This document shows, in pieces, positions 16,901 through 25,611 of a DNA stretch of 64,000 bases (position 1 is the stretch's first letter; each line of letters starts with the position of its first letter). Source of the stretch: Myxococcales bacterium (GTDB taxonomy: Bacteria; Myxococcota_A; Bradymonadia; Bradymonadales; Bradymonadaceae); the NCBI GenBank assembly GCA_007120035.1, contig SKON01000002.1:1-64000 (forward strand), written 5' to 3'. The notes below the pieces were generated by a model that saw nothing but the letters and a program-made list of their open reading frames with translations, was not told the origin of the DNA and made no database searches. The translations under genes and the position numbers were made by a program.

Positions 16901-19124
16901 CCTGCGGTGGACCCTGGCGGAGGCCGAGGTGGCCGCCCCGAGTCGTCGGGCGGCCCGGCTCCTGGAGCTGGCCCGGTACGCGGCGCTCCACGAGTTGCCA
17001 GAAGAGGACACGCTCTTTGAAGAGGCATGCCGCGCCACCTTCCCGGAGCTCGTCGCCGAGGAGGACACCGATGAGGCGATGCAGGTGGAGCTGCCGGTGT
17101 TCCGAAACGCCGAGGAGCCGCCCACGGACATCGGGCATATCCACAGCCTCTACGCGGCGCTGAAGCAGACCGAGCGCTGGGCCTGGTTGCGTCGGTGCAT
17201 GGAGGCTCAGGTCTCCCGGCCCCAGACCGAGCCCGAGCAGCGGCTGACGCTCTTCGAAGAGCTCGCCGAGCTGATCAGCGAGAGGTTGGAGGACTACTCG
17301 GGCAGCCGAGATGCCCTGGTTCACTGCTGGCAGCTCTCGGAAGACCCCCGATATTTGCGCGAGATCGTGCTCCTGGCGCTGGCTCACGAGGAGCGAGACG
17401 ACGCGCTGCGCTTTCAGCGACGCCACTTCGAGGAGCTCCACGACCGGCGGCGGGAGCCCGAGGTGGTGCTCCAGCAGCGGGTCCGCTCCGGCACCAGCCT
17501 GGCCGGGCTCTTGTTGGAGTCCGGGGAGGCCGACGACCTCGATAGCGCTCTGGAGGTATTGGAAGAGTTGGTCCACTCACACCAGGGTGTCGAGGGCCTC
17601 GACGAGGCGCGCAGGATGCTCGCCAGAGCCCACGCCCGAGCGGGGAATCCGACCCGGACTGTGGAGCTCTTCAGCGATGTGCTCCACTTCCAGGTGCGGG
17701 CCGATGAGCTCGACGATTGGCGGCTCCTCGTGGACGTGTACCGGCGGCAGCTCGGTGACGCCCAGGGGGCCTACACCCGGCAGTGGGCGTTGGTGCGTGC
17801 CTTCCCGAATTCTCAGAAAGATCTGGATCTTCTGATCGACTTGGCCGCTGAGGCCGACGAACTCCACGACTGCGTGCAACAGCTCGCGACTCTGGCCCAT
17901 GCCGTCTCCGATGGTGGCAAGCGGGCGCTCCTCGCCAGGGCCGCCGAGGCCGCCGACGAGGAGCTGGGCCACGCCGAGGAGGCGTTCCGGCTCTTCGAGC
18001 GAGTCCTGGACCTGACCGCCGAAGACGACGACCAGCGGGTGTACTTCGAGCGCCGCCGCGCGGTCTGCCTGGCTCGGATGGCCGGCCGGGAAGGGCGAGC
18101 TCTGGAGGCGTTCCGAGGCCTCGTGGACCGAGATCCCTTCGAGCCGGCGACCTATCGCGGCATGGAGATCCTCTTTGAGCGAGTGGGAGCCCTGGATCGG
18201 TTGCGGGTGACCCGACAGACCCTTCGAGCCCTGGGTTGCACGGCCGAGGAGTCCGGTTCTCCCGGAAAAGTCCGGGCCACCCGGGCGTTCCCGGAAGGCG
18301 TGGTGGAGACCAACCTGATCCCCGATGATCTGGCCGGCGCCCTGCCGGTGCTGCGAGCGGCGATGCCCCTGGTAGAGAAAGCCTGGTCGGAAGCGCTGCC
18401 CCAGCGAAAGGCGTTTGACGGCAGGCGGGTGAAGTCGTCGGCGGAGACGCCGTTCTTCGACGAGCTCGAGGCGTCGCTCCTGGCGTTCGGGATCCCTCGG
18501 TTCCGCTTGATCCTTGGCGAGAGCGGTCCGGACCACCCGGTGATCTTCTCCGAGAGCACCCCCACGGTGTGGATCTCCCAGCTCTTGTTGGACGGCCTGT
18601 CGGCAGCCCAGGTTCGGTTCTTGGCCGGCTATTGCGCGGCCATGGCCTGGAGCGACCTCTCGGGGTTGACCGCGCTGGACGGTCGCCAGGTCTGGCACCT
18701 CCTGGAGGGAGTGCTCTACCGTCAGAAAGGAGAGGGCTTTTCCAACCGGATCGATCCTGCCAGCCAGGAGATGGCCGACCTTGTGTCGAGCCCCTTCGAC
18801 GGCGGCGCCCGCCGGCGAGTCGTGAAGGCGATGGAGGAGACGGAGTTCGACTTCGCCGGCTGCCATTGTGAGGCGTGGGGCCGAATGGTCGAGCGGTTCG
18901 CCGCTCGGGCGGGGCTCCTGCTCTGCGGTGACCTGGAGGCCGCCGCGGCGACCTGCCTGAAGCTCGATGGGTGGAGCCTTCCCCTGGAGGAAGACGCCAC
19001 CCAACGGCGGCTGCGCCACGACTCGACGGTCTCCGACCTGGTCCGCCTCGCCCACTCCGAGGAGTACCTGGAGCTGCGGTACAAGGTCGGGTTGGCGGGA
19101 CGGCCGAGCAAGCTGAAGGTCTAA
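13992..19124 (+). CDS. Giant TPR-repeat protein
   Basis: A 1710-residue protein without an evident signal peptide. It is built largely of helical tetratricopeptide-like repeats, with clear TPR units around residues 390-700 (for example AAEVYREALSYDPHHVPALR and AIGAWREILSLDPENP). The last 250 residues form a distinct, less repetitive domain (FGIPRFRLILGESGPDHPV onward) that I do not recognise. The start is ATG 13992 (MAQSIS), with GAGGAGC at correct spacing; an ATG at 13971 overlaps that ribosome binding site. It follows divIVA after 158 bases, in which I see no confident promoter or terminator. A scaffold role is likely but unproven. Confidence 0.85.
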   Translation: MAQSISDVFARGVTPEEGSRRQARLVHPAGESQTPEEGSSTTRVIRSPGGRLGRRAAFRPAEDLALRQDVLQAFATGMVRDGEWVAAARALEALGEYGSAIDHLQPGEEGPSDETWEVGFLRRRVLRALGSSEELSRELKRAQDLVGAPIWAMLYCGLERADLGWTSGDDPLRVRRRVERALRSLETEKVDPFGGLWAMQLLCDVCLESGDTERAMEVLAEATQRPGLPVEIRNALQARRAVWLHVVGDHEEARAELEQLVSRGRLPGDLDDLLVSLCFEVGDWQRAFSVLRSTARDTSRLVSHAVPLAMLHHTTTDNPATGRDLLRQATQERDDWTLLRLRERLLEAAYEEQGRSLGTELIDVLNRRLEGPLSVDERVNTLTRLGRLYEEEAGLEEAAAEVYREALSYDPHHVPALRALGRLYTRRENWRGLAELYEREISTLHRRPGSWRRHFQLGELYEWHLELDERALENYLIVLEERPNYLPALKASARILGRLERWTRLADLFLQMVETAPSRRQKLYLLDKVAEVAEQRLENYEVAIGAWREILSLDPENPRVYSALGRLYSRTGRWEDLLALNEEETALIDDPEEVASVLLRNAEIAEQELDDPDRAERFYRRCLDILPDYLPALESLGRIYLRGGRWTEIASMTGQELRSLDDPAKAVRQLGALAEILETHLDRRQEAIAIYEELWEMNPGDGHIFAALTRLYRRSGDSRALARVLTKRLESNPAAAEFAELQGELGLLAEWYRSQPGEAFGYYLAALQCEPANLHWLGGVARTWTAAGADATEVAGQLEDLLMCATEEEVRDRYFAIIARLRERAEGGPEASRAYRAHGAVDSLENQIVLRMAMAAAGERAELTSSRRALPHHPLQASLTLDRNDRSEEAAQTLSQERAYLSEAARRFLAGELPPEVVGELLEGESLATDLMAILDGDDLAAQDDEEFAGELRMRLRGLQARRAGDHQGYLRWTLAEAEVAAPSRRAARLLELARYAALHELPEEDTLFEEACRATFPELVAEEDTDEAMQVELPVFRNAEEPPTDIGHIHSLYAALKQTERWAWLRRCMEAQVSRPQTEPEQRLTLFEELAELISERLEDYSGSRDALVHCWQLSEDPRYLREIVLLALAHEERDDALRFQRRHFEELHDRRREPEVVLQQRVRSGTSLAGLLLESGEADDLDSALEVLEELVHSHQGVEGLDEARRMLARAHARAGNPTRTVELFSDVLHFQVRADELDDWRLLVDVYRRQLGDAQGAYTRQWALVRAFPNSQKDLDLLIDLAAEADELHDCVQQLATLAHAVSDGGKRALLARAAEAADEELGHAEEAFRLFERVLDLTAEDDDQRVYFERRRAVCLARMAGREGRALEAFRGLVDRDPFEPATYRGMEILFERVGALDRLRVTRQTLRALGCTAEESGSPGKVRATRAFPEGVVETNLIPDDLAGALPVLRAAMPLVEKAWSEALPQRKAFDGRRVKSSAETPFFDELEASLLAFGIPRFRLILGESGPDHPVIFSESTPTVWISQLLLDGLSAAQVRFLAGYCAAMAWSDLSGLTALDGRQVWHLLEGVLYRQKGEGFSNRIDPASQEMADLVSSPFDGGARRRVVKAMEETEFDFAGCHCEAWGRMVERFAARAGLLLCGDLEAAAATCLKLDGWSLPLEEDATQRRLRHDSTVSDLVRLAHSEEYLELRYKVGLAGRPSKLKV

Positions 19125-19128
19125 GACC

Positions 19129-20616
19129 TCACCGCGCCGAGACGGCGTCGTCGGGGACCTCGTCAATGGTCTCCACGGCGTCGTCTTCCACGCCGAAGAG
19201 CTCGCCGGGAACAGCCTCGGGATCTCCGACGACCCCGAACTGGACGTTTTGGATGTATCGGTCGGCGACCCGTTGGATGTCCTCGGGGGTGACGGCATTG
19301 ACGGCGTCGAGGAACCGGAACATCTGGCTCCAGTCGCCGCCGATCAGCTCAGACCTCGCCAGCTGGGAGGCGATGCTGGAGTTGGTCTCAAGGCCCATGT
19401 AGTGGGAGGTGAGGAAGACGTTGCGGACCTCCTCGAGCTCCTGGTCGGTCAGGGGAGTCTGCTGCATCTTCTCCACTTCATCGAAGATCACCGGGATGGT
19501 CGCCGCGGGGTCCACGGCGGTGACGTAGAGGAAGCCCACGTTCGTGCCGCGGCTGCCGAGGCCAGAGCTGACAGCGTAGGTCAGGTTCCGGCGGGTCCGG
19601 ACCTCCTCGAAGAGGCGATCCCGGAGGTGACGGGTGGCGAGCACCATGGCCGCGTAGTCCCCGTGATCCATGCCTGGGGCGCCGAAGTATCCGAGGATGT
19701 AATTCGTGGGGAGGCTCATGGCCTCCACGCGGAGCGCCGGCGCCGAGGGCTCGAGCTCCGGAAGGTCGGCGATCTCGAGCCCCGTCGAAGCCACCCGGCC
19801 CAGGCTCTCCTGGACCCGCTCCACGAGGTGGTCCTCGTCGACGTTGCCCACGACGACCAGGAGCATCCGCTCCGGGGCGAGGAGCCACCGCTGCCAGGCG
19901 CGGAGCTCGTCGGTGGTGAAGGCTTCGACAGTGTCTCGGGTGCCGATCTCACGGAAGTAGTAGGGGTGCCCTTTGAAGGTAAGGTCCCGCGCCACCTCGC
20001 TGACCAGGGCGTCGGGGTTGTCGAAGATACCGTCGATGTCTGCGAGCTGGCGATCTCGGCGGAGCTCGACCTCTTCGTCGGTGAAGGCAGGCTGAAAGAT
20101 CACCTCTTCGAAGAGCTCCCAGGTGTCGTCGAAGTGTTCCCGCACGGAGTTCATCGTGATGGCCGAGAAGTCTCGATCGGCGATGAACCCGATGGAGGAT
20201 CCCACTGAGTCGAGGCGGGCGGTGAACTCATCCTTGGGAGTGTTCTCCGTGCCGCCGCGAGTGGCCACGGCCAGGGAGAGGCGCTCGATGCCGGCGGCGC
20301 CTTCGGTCAGGTTCTGGGCACCGCCTCGGAAGTAGAGGCGGGCGGAGACGACCTCGTTGGCCGGGGTCGGCATATGGATCACCTTCAGGTTCCCCACCCG
20401 GAGTGCTGAGACCCCATCGCTCTCTCCGAGGTGCACGACCTCGGGGTCTTCGTCGATGAATTCGAGATCTTTCATCTCCGGGATCCACCGCGACGTCTCG
20501 ACCTCCGGGGTCTCGTCTTCCGTGGGGACCTCGTCGGGGGTCGCCGGGGCCGAGGTGCAAGCTCCTGCGAGGAGGAGACCGGCGAAGAGTAGAGACGTAT
20601 TCTTGAGGGTCTTCAT
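19129..20616 (-). CDS. M16-family peptidase-like lipoprotein, inactive subunit
   Basis: A 495-residue protein with a lipoprotein signal peptide (LLFAGLLLAGAC lipobox) followed by a Pro/Glu/Thr-rich linker, then two M16 peptidase domains. The position of the zinc-binding HXXEH motif reads GIERL, so this chain should not bind catalytic zinc. In two-chain M16 systems one subunit is active and the other shapes the cavity. Its ATG overlaps the TGA of the upstream active M16 gene, making a coupled pair. It is likely tethered to a membrane on the periplasmic side. Confidence 0.9.
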   Translation of the reverse strand: MKTLKNTSLLFAGLLLAGACTSAPATPDEVPTEDETPEVETSRWIPEMKDLEFIDEDPEVVHLGESDGVSALRVGNLKVIHMPTPANEVVSARLYFRGGAQNLTEGAAGIERLSLAVATRGGTENTPKDEFTARLDSVGSSIGFIADRDFSAITMNSVREHFDDTWELFEEVIFQPAFTDEEVELRRDRQLADIDGIFDNPDALVSEVARDLTFKGHPYYFREIGTRDTVEAFTTDELRAWQRWLLAPERMLLVVVGNVDEDHLVERVQESLGRVASTGLEIADLPELEPSAPALRVEAMSLPTNYILGYFGAPGMDHGDYAAMVLATRHLRDRLFEEVRTRRNLTYAVSSGLGSRGTNVGFLYVTAVDPAATIPVIFDEVEKMQQTPLTDQELEEVRNVFLTSHYMGLETNSSIASQLARSELIGGDWSQMFRFLDAVNAVTPEDIQRVADRYIQNVQFGVVGDPEAVPGELFGVEDDAVETIDEVPDDAVSAR

Positions 20617-22031
20617 TGGTCACCTCCTTCGGTGAGTTCGACCTGGACTTCGGCGACGAGCGTAGCGAGCTCTTCTTCGGTGAAGCCGAGGGCTTCGGCC
20701 TGCTCTTCGGAGAGGATCACGCCCAGGACGAAGGGCTGCCCCGAGATGTATCGCTCCACGTAGGCGGCGATATCCTCGCGGGTCACGGCCCGGAGGTTGT
20801 CGATGTAGTCCAGGTAGTAGTCGAGTCCGGCCACGGCCCACCAGAAGGTGACGGTCCGAGAGAAGGAGCTGGTCTTCTCACGGGCGTAGATATCCTGAAC
20901 GGCCAGGATAGTCTGGGCGGCGGCGAGCTGTTCGTCGGTGTAGTAGTCGGGGTCGGTGAGGGCCTCGATTTCGAGGAGGGTGGCCCGGATGGCGTCTCGG
21001 AGGTTATCCGGCGTGACCTGAACCACGAAGAACGAGGGCCCCGTGAACGCCTGGGTGTAGTAGCCCTTGCCGGCGCCCAGGGCGATGCGGCTCTCCACCA
21101 GGTTCTGTTGGAACCGGCTGTTGCTCTGCTCCAGGATGTAACTCAGGACATCGGCGGCGTAGGTAGCGCCCGGATCTTCACCGACGCTCGGCCCGTGCCA
21201 GGCGATCTGAAAGGCCGGGATCTGCACGGGGTGCTCGACGACGGCGAAGGTGTTCTCCTCCAGGGGCGGGTGCTCCGGGACGGGGTAGAGTTCGAAGGGA
21301 TCGGGGCCCCGCTCCCATTCACCGAACTGGCGCTCCACGGCGGCGACGGCCTCTTCGGCCGTGACGTCTCCGGCGACCATCAGGACAGAGTTGTTGGGAA
21401 CGTAGTAGGTCTCCTGCATCCACTCCATCTGCTCGATGGTGGCGGCGAGCACGGTCTCGCGCTCCCCGAGGGGGTCTTTGCGGGCGGGGTACTCGTGCCA
21501 TAGGGCCTGGTTCACGGCCCGGCGAAGCCAGTAGTAGGGGTTGGCCTCGGCGCGGTCGGCCTCTCCGAGGATCACCTGCTTCTCCTGCTCGAACTCGTCC
21601 TCATCGAAGGTGGGGCTCACCGTGGCGTGGTACATGAACTCCAGGCCCTCCTCGAGGTTCTGTCGGGGGAGGGTGAAGAAGTAGTTGACCCGCTCAGCGC
21701 TGGTGGTGCCGTTGAACACGATGCCGAGCTCCCGCATCCGCTGGAGGTAGGCCTCCTGGTTGGGGATCACGGCGTTGCCCTTGAAGAACATATGCTCGTA
21801 GAGGTGGCTGAGGCCGTTGAGCTCTTCCGTCTCGGTGTAGGCGCCGTTCTTGACGGTCAGCTCGATGGTCACGATCGGGACTGAAGCGTCGGGGATCACG
21901 ATGATCTCCAGCCCGTTGTCGAGGGTCTCGTGGTGGATCACGTCTCGCAGGTCCTGGGCTGTGGCCGTGGTGGCCAGGCCCAGCACCAGGAGGAGCGCCA
22001 GGAGGGCGCCCGCGATTCGATAGCGTGTCAT
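20613..22031 (-). CDS. M16-family zinc metallopeptidase, active subunit
   Basis: A 472-residue protein with a Sec signal peptide (ALLALLLVLGLATTATAQ) and an intact HXXEH zinc motif, HLYEH at residues 76-80, followed downstream by the Glu-containing helix expected of inverzincins (LGEADRAEANPYYW). It should cleave short or misfolded peptides in the periplasm together with the inactive lipoprotein partner encoded next. I chose ATG 22031 because GGGAG lies about six bases upstream and the signal peptide then sits at the N-terminus; an extension to 22223 adds an implausible leader. Confidence 0.92.
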   Translation of the reverse strand: MTRYRIAGALLALLLVLGLATTATAQDLRDVIHHETLDNGLEIIVIPDASVPIVTIELTVKNGAYTETEELNGLSHLYEHMFFKGNAVIPNQEAYLQRMRELGIVFNGTTSAERVNYFFTLPRQNLEEGLEFMYHATVSPTFDEDEFEQEKQVILGEADRAEANPYYWLRRAVNQALWHEYPARKDPLGERETVLAATIEQMEWMQETYYVPNNSVLMVAGDVTAEEAVAAVERQFGEWERGPDPFELYPVPEHPPLEENTFAVVEHPVQIPAFQIAWHGPSVGEDPGATYAADVLSYILEQSNSRFQQNLVESRIALGAGKGYYTQAFTGPSFFVVQVTPDNLRDAIRATLLEIEALTDPDYYTDEQLAAAQTILAVQDIYAREKTSSFSRTVTFWWAVAGLDYYLDYIDNLRAVTREDIAAYVERYISGQPFVLGVILSEEQAEALGFTEEELATLVAEVQVELTEGGDQ

Positions 22032-22219
22032 GAGTGCTCCCAGGGTTGAGTGTAAGGTCTGGTGCGATTCGTTGTACGTGCGGTCGGTCCTAGCATTGCT
22101 GGGCATCGTCGTCCACGGTGGTGGCGTGGTCCAGGGGTGAAGCGCCCCGCCTGGGTTGGTTATTTCACAAGTAGTCCGGGAGTAGTCCGAGATCAGCAGG
22201 GAGTAGCCGGCGACAAGGA

Positions 22220-23329
22220 TCAAATGGGGAGCCGACAGATCGGACAGGTGTTCAGCGGGGGGGAGACCTCGGCCAAGACCGTGGAGCAGCTCGAACAGGT
22301 CCGGGAGCCCCGACCCAGGCCGAGCTCCTCGCGGTATCCCTGAAGCACACTGTCGGGGCGATCCGAGGCCATCTGCTCCGCCATGTAGAAGATCATGACC
22401 CGTCCCTGAGGACTCTGGGGATCAAGGTCGGGATAAGAGGACTTCACGGCGTCCCGGGAGAGTTGGAGGTAGTCCGGTTGAGCCCAGGTCGCCTGGGCAA
22501 GATCACCGGCACTTTCCTGGAACACTTGAGCCATCTTCGAGAGGGCCACCTGCAAGTAGGTCACGGCTTCGCAGTAGGGGCATTCCACGAACTCCGCCCC
22601 CTGAGGTGCCTGAAGGGGAGCTGAGCATCCCTGGCATTCCACGGACCGGACACCCTCCTGGTCGACCTCGGCATCGTAGACGCTTTCAAAGCCCAGGTAT
22701 TCGAGCTCGGCGGGACCCACCCAGGACTGGTCGCGGAGCATATTCTCCATGGAGCCTCGGATCTGATGCTCGACCTCCTCTTCGGTGAGTTGGGGCTGGT
22801 ACTTTCGAAGCGAATAGGAGAGTTGCTCCCGCCAGGCGTGGGCAAACCCGTCCAGATCCTGCCGGGCCAGAGCATCCGCGGTGGCCTGTTGAAGGCGTTG
22901 GACTCGGTCGTGCTCTTCTTGAGCCCCGGTGGGGGACGCCATCTGCTCCACCATCTCGTCGTAGACGGTCAACCCCTGGCGAACCGATTGGTCGATGTAG
23001 TCCTCGGGCTCTGTGCCGGAGATCTTCCAGTAGCCTACCCGGTCGAGGGCCTGCACCTGGATCGCCGCTTCTTGTTCGAGCCCCTGGTGGTAGGCACCGC
23101 GGTCTCTGGCCGCCAGGGCCTTGGCGAGGACCTCTTGGACCTCCTGGTTCTCCTGGCGGAAGTCCGTATTCAGTACTTCAACCATCCGGTAGGAGGCCTG
23201 AGCGAGATCCCGAACCGACATGGGCACCCAGACGGGTTCCCGACAGTAGGGGCAGGCAACCCTCATCTGATCCTGAGGTACTTCGAGGGAACCGGAGCAG
23301 TGAGGACAGTGGAGAGCCGTGGTCTTCAC
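22220..23329 (-). CDS. Triple zinc-ribbon protein
   Basis: The 369-residue protein has three zinc ribbons separated by helical regions: CPHC and CPYC at residues about 8-34, CQGC and CPYC in the middle, and CSSC with CPIC at the C-terminus. The helical parts are acidic and do not resemble a known enzyme. Its GTG start overlaps the stop of the SPFH gene as GTGA, so the two are translated together and probably form a complex. Comparable zinc-ribbon proteins sit beside SPFH and PspA genes in Bacillus-type ydj clusters; the comparison here is by layout, not by alignment. Confidence 0.75.
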   Translation of the reverse strand: MKTTALHCPHCSGSLEVPQDQMRVACPYCREPVWVPMSVRDLAQASYRMVEVLNTDFRQENQEVQEVLAKALAARDRGAYHQGLEQEAAIQVQALDRVGYWKISGTEPEDYIDQSVRQGLTVYDEMVEQMASPTGAQEEHDRVQRLQQATADALARQDLDGFAHAWREQLSYSLRKYQPQLTEEEVEHQIRGSMENMLRDQSWVGPAELEYLGFESVYDAEVDQEGVRSVECQGCSAPLQAPQGAEFVECPYCEAVTYLQVALSKMAQVFQESAGDLAQATWAQPDYLQLSRDAVKSSYPDLDPQSPQGRVMIFYMAEQMASDRPDSVLQGYREELGLGRGSRTCSSCSTVLAEVSPPLNTCPICRLPI

Positions 23330-24444
23330 GAAGCAGGGGTTCCACAGTCAGAACAGAACTTTCCGGAGACCTGAGAGCCACATTCGGAGCAGAACTTCTT
23401 CTGCGCAAGACTGTGTCCACACTCAGAGCAAAACTTGCCTGGCGAGACGGTCGCACCACAGGCCCCACATTGCACACCGGTGGTCTGGGGAGCCGGGGAT
23501 CCTGCGGCACTGTTGTCCCCGGGGAGGTTGACCCCGGACTGCCCGGGGCCTCCCTGTGGGCCTCCGGTCAGCTGGTTGCCGAGTTGAAACCCGAGGCCGA
23601 GACCTGCGCCGTCCAAGAGGGTGCTCCCACCGGAGCCTCCGCCCTTGGCGAGTCCTTTGGCGGCACCTCGTTTCATATCGGCCTGGGCCAGCTGATTGTA
23701 GCCGTCGAGCCCGCCGGCCATGCGGATGTAGGCGGCCTTCTCGTAGAAGTCCTCGAGGCGCTTTTCGTCTTTCTTGTTGATGCCCACGTGGAAGTTGCCC
23801 AGGCGGGGAACCTCGATGCCGTAGTCCTGAACGTACTCTCGGACTCCCTCCAATACAGCCACCTCGACTTCCCGGGTGTACGCCCCGGAGGTGACGTTGA
23901 GCAGGGGCCAGCTCTCCTTGACTACCAGCTCGGCGAGGACGTCGCGGATGACCTTCAGCACTTGTTCGACGAACCAGCTGTTGAAGCCATCGGCTTGAAA
24001 CTTGCCCATGCCGGAGAGGCTGGTGAGCATCGCGTCCGGGTGTTCGACCCGAAGGGAGAACGTACCGTGGACCATCAACTCCGTGGCCAGACCGCTCTCG
24101 GGATCTCGCATCTTGCCGATACGTCCGCCAAACTTGATCCCCGTCTGGTGCCGGAGGGTGACAAAGAACACCTGGGCTCGAAAGACGTTCCCGTCTGTGA
24201 GCCGGTCGATGAGCTGGCCGAGAAAGGGGATGGAGTCGCTGTCCAAGACGTGGCGTCCGGCCGGAAACCGACCTGCCAGTTGACCGTCACGGAAGAAGAG
24301 CGCCACGTCGTCAGCATCCACGGTCAACCGGGCCTTCATCGGGATCGTGTCGTCGGGGTGTTTGAACACCAACTCGCTCTTCGACTCTTCAGGCCTGGCG
24401 ATCGCGAGCTGTGACACCCCTTCTTTGATAAACTTCCGGACCAT
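23326..24444 (-). CDS. SPFH-domain protein with C-terminal zinc ribbons (YdjI-like)
   Basis: A 372-residue protein. Residues about 30-250 form an SPFH/band-7-type domain of the YdjI (virion core protein-like) group, with ARLTVDADDVALFFRDGQLA and a long helix ending around EKAAYIRMAGG. A Gly-rich linker leads to three or four short zinc ribbons (CGACG, CSECGH, CSECGS, CSDCG). These proteins assemble at the membrane and are linked to PspA-type envelope stress defence. Two pspA-like genes are elsewhere in this window. The start is ATG 24444, divergent from a lipid kinase. Confidence 0.87.
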   Translation of the reverse strand: MVRKFIKEGVSQLAIARPEESKSELVFKHPDDTIPMKARLTVDADDVALFFRDGQLAGRFPAGRHVLDSDSIPFLGQLIDRLTDGNVFRAQVFFVTLRHQTGIKFGGRIGKMRDPESGLATELMVHGTFSLRVEHPDAMLTSLSGMGKFQADGFNSWFVEQVLKVIRDVLAELVVKESWPLLNVTSGAYTREVEVAVLEGVREYVQDYGIEVPRLGNFHVGINKKDEKRLEDFYEKAAYIRMAGGLDGYNQLAQADMKRGAAKGLAKGGGSGGSTLLDGAGLGLGFQLGNQLTGGPQGGPGQSGVNLPGDNSAAGSPAPQTTGVQCGACGATVSPGKFCSECGHSLAQKKFCSECGSQVSGKFCSDCGTPAS

Positions 24445-24615
24445 GACTGAACCTCATTGCTGAGAGGGAATAGTGTTTCGACCACTGTCAGATGGCCGTT
24501 AAGATATCAAACGCGAGACCTGTTGACCACGACGTTGGCCGGCGGGGCGACGGGACCTAAGATGGAGGGGGGGGCGAAGATGGGCCGCTGTTCAGGGAAC
24601 ACCGAGGGAGAAATG

Positions 24616-25494
24616 ATGTGGATTCGGTTCGTAGCAAACGGGGAAGCGGCCGCTGACGAAGAGCTTCGCCGACTCGTCGCAGACCTTCGAGGTAGAAACG
24701 TCAAGGTCGACGTGCGACCGACCTGGGAGGACGGCGATGGGCACCGTCTCGCCAGGGAGGCGGCCAGAGAAGGGGTAGATCTGGTGGTTGCCTGCGGGGG
24801 AGACGGGACACTGCATGAAGTGGTCAACGGGGTCATGAAGGAAGACAAGTCTCCTGTGCTCGCGGGGTTGCCCTACGGAACGGGCAACGACTTCTTGAGC
24901 GCCCTCGGGATTGAGGGCGGGCCCCGGCAGTTCGGGAGGTGGCTCGACACCAGCCCTCGCCAGATCGATCTCGGGCGGGTAGGAGACCACTACTTCCTGA
25001 ACATGATGACCGTGGGTGTCGGCGCCGAGGTAACCGCGGAAGCGTCGCAGCCCATGAAATCAGCGGTCGGCAGCCTGGCATACTTCCTGCGCGCCATTCC
25101 TGCCGCCTTGCAACGGGAGACCTTCGATGTTTCCGTCGAGAGCCCGGACCTGCAATGGGAAGGCGAATCGGCGTTTCTCTTCGTGGGCAACGGACCTCAG
25201 GCCGGGGGCGGCTGGCGGCTCTGTCCGGCGGCGATGCTCGACGATGGGCTCCTGGATCTGGTCCTCGTCCCCGAGATGCCCTGGACGGAGATCCTGGGCG
25301 GCGTCCGGGAACTCGTGGATGCCGAACAGCCCGGCGACTACGGGGGGATTCTGTACCGCCAGAGTGATCGTTTGGAGCTTCGGTTCGCTCAGGAGGTGCC
25401 GATGAACCTCGACGGGGAGCCTCGGCCGGCCCGGGAGCTCGATGTCGTCGTGGAGCCGGGAGCGATTCGATTTCTGGTCCCGGAGAGCCTTTGA
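24616..25494 (+). CDS. YegS/diacylglycerol kinase-family lipid kinase
   Basis: The 292-residue protein has the DAGK catalytic domain: VVACGGDGTLHEVVNGV (nucleotide-binding GGDGT) and LPYGTGNDF, followed by a beta-sandwich substrate domain with MNLDGEP near the end. Such kinases phosphorylate diacylglycerol, phosphatidylglycerol or sphingoid lipids at the membrane face. The start is ATG 24616, with GAGGGAG five bases upstream; ATG 24613 is adjacent and in frame. It is divergent from the SPFH operon, which fits a membrane-lipid theme. Exact lipid unknown. Confidence 0.9.
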   Translation: MWIRFVANGEAAADEELRRLVADLRGRNVKVDVRPTWEDGDGHRLAREAAREGVDLVVACGGDGTLHEVVNGVMKEDKSPVLAGLPYGTGNDFLSALGIEGGPRQFGRWLDTSPRQIDLGRVGDHYFLNMMTVGVGAEVTAEASQPMKSAVGSLAYFLRAIPAALQRETFDVSVESPDLQWEGESAFLFVGNGPQAGGGWRLCPAAMLDDGLLDLVLVPEMPWTEILGGVRELVDAEQPGDYGGILYRQSDRLELRFAQEVPMNLDGEPRPARELDVVVEPGAIRFLVPESL

Positions 25495-25611
25495 ATATCC
25501 CTGGCCCAGAGACCGTACTCTCCCTCGTGATCAGGCGAGGCCTGAGACATAATGGTTAGAACGGTTTCTCGGTCACCTGGCGGTGACCTGTGCTTTCGAC
25601 TCGGAGTTCAG

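Noticed and set aside
22032-22219. Possible small gene or terminator between the M16 pair and the zinc-ribbon gene
   Set aside because: Short repeats (AGTAGTCCGGGAGTAGTCCG) and a weak inverted repeat exist, but no coding frame or U-tract is convincing.
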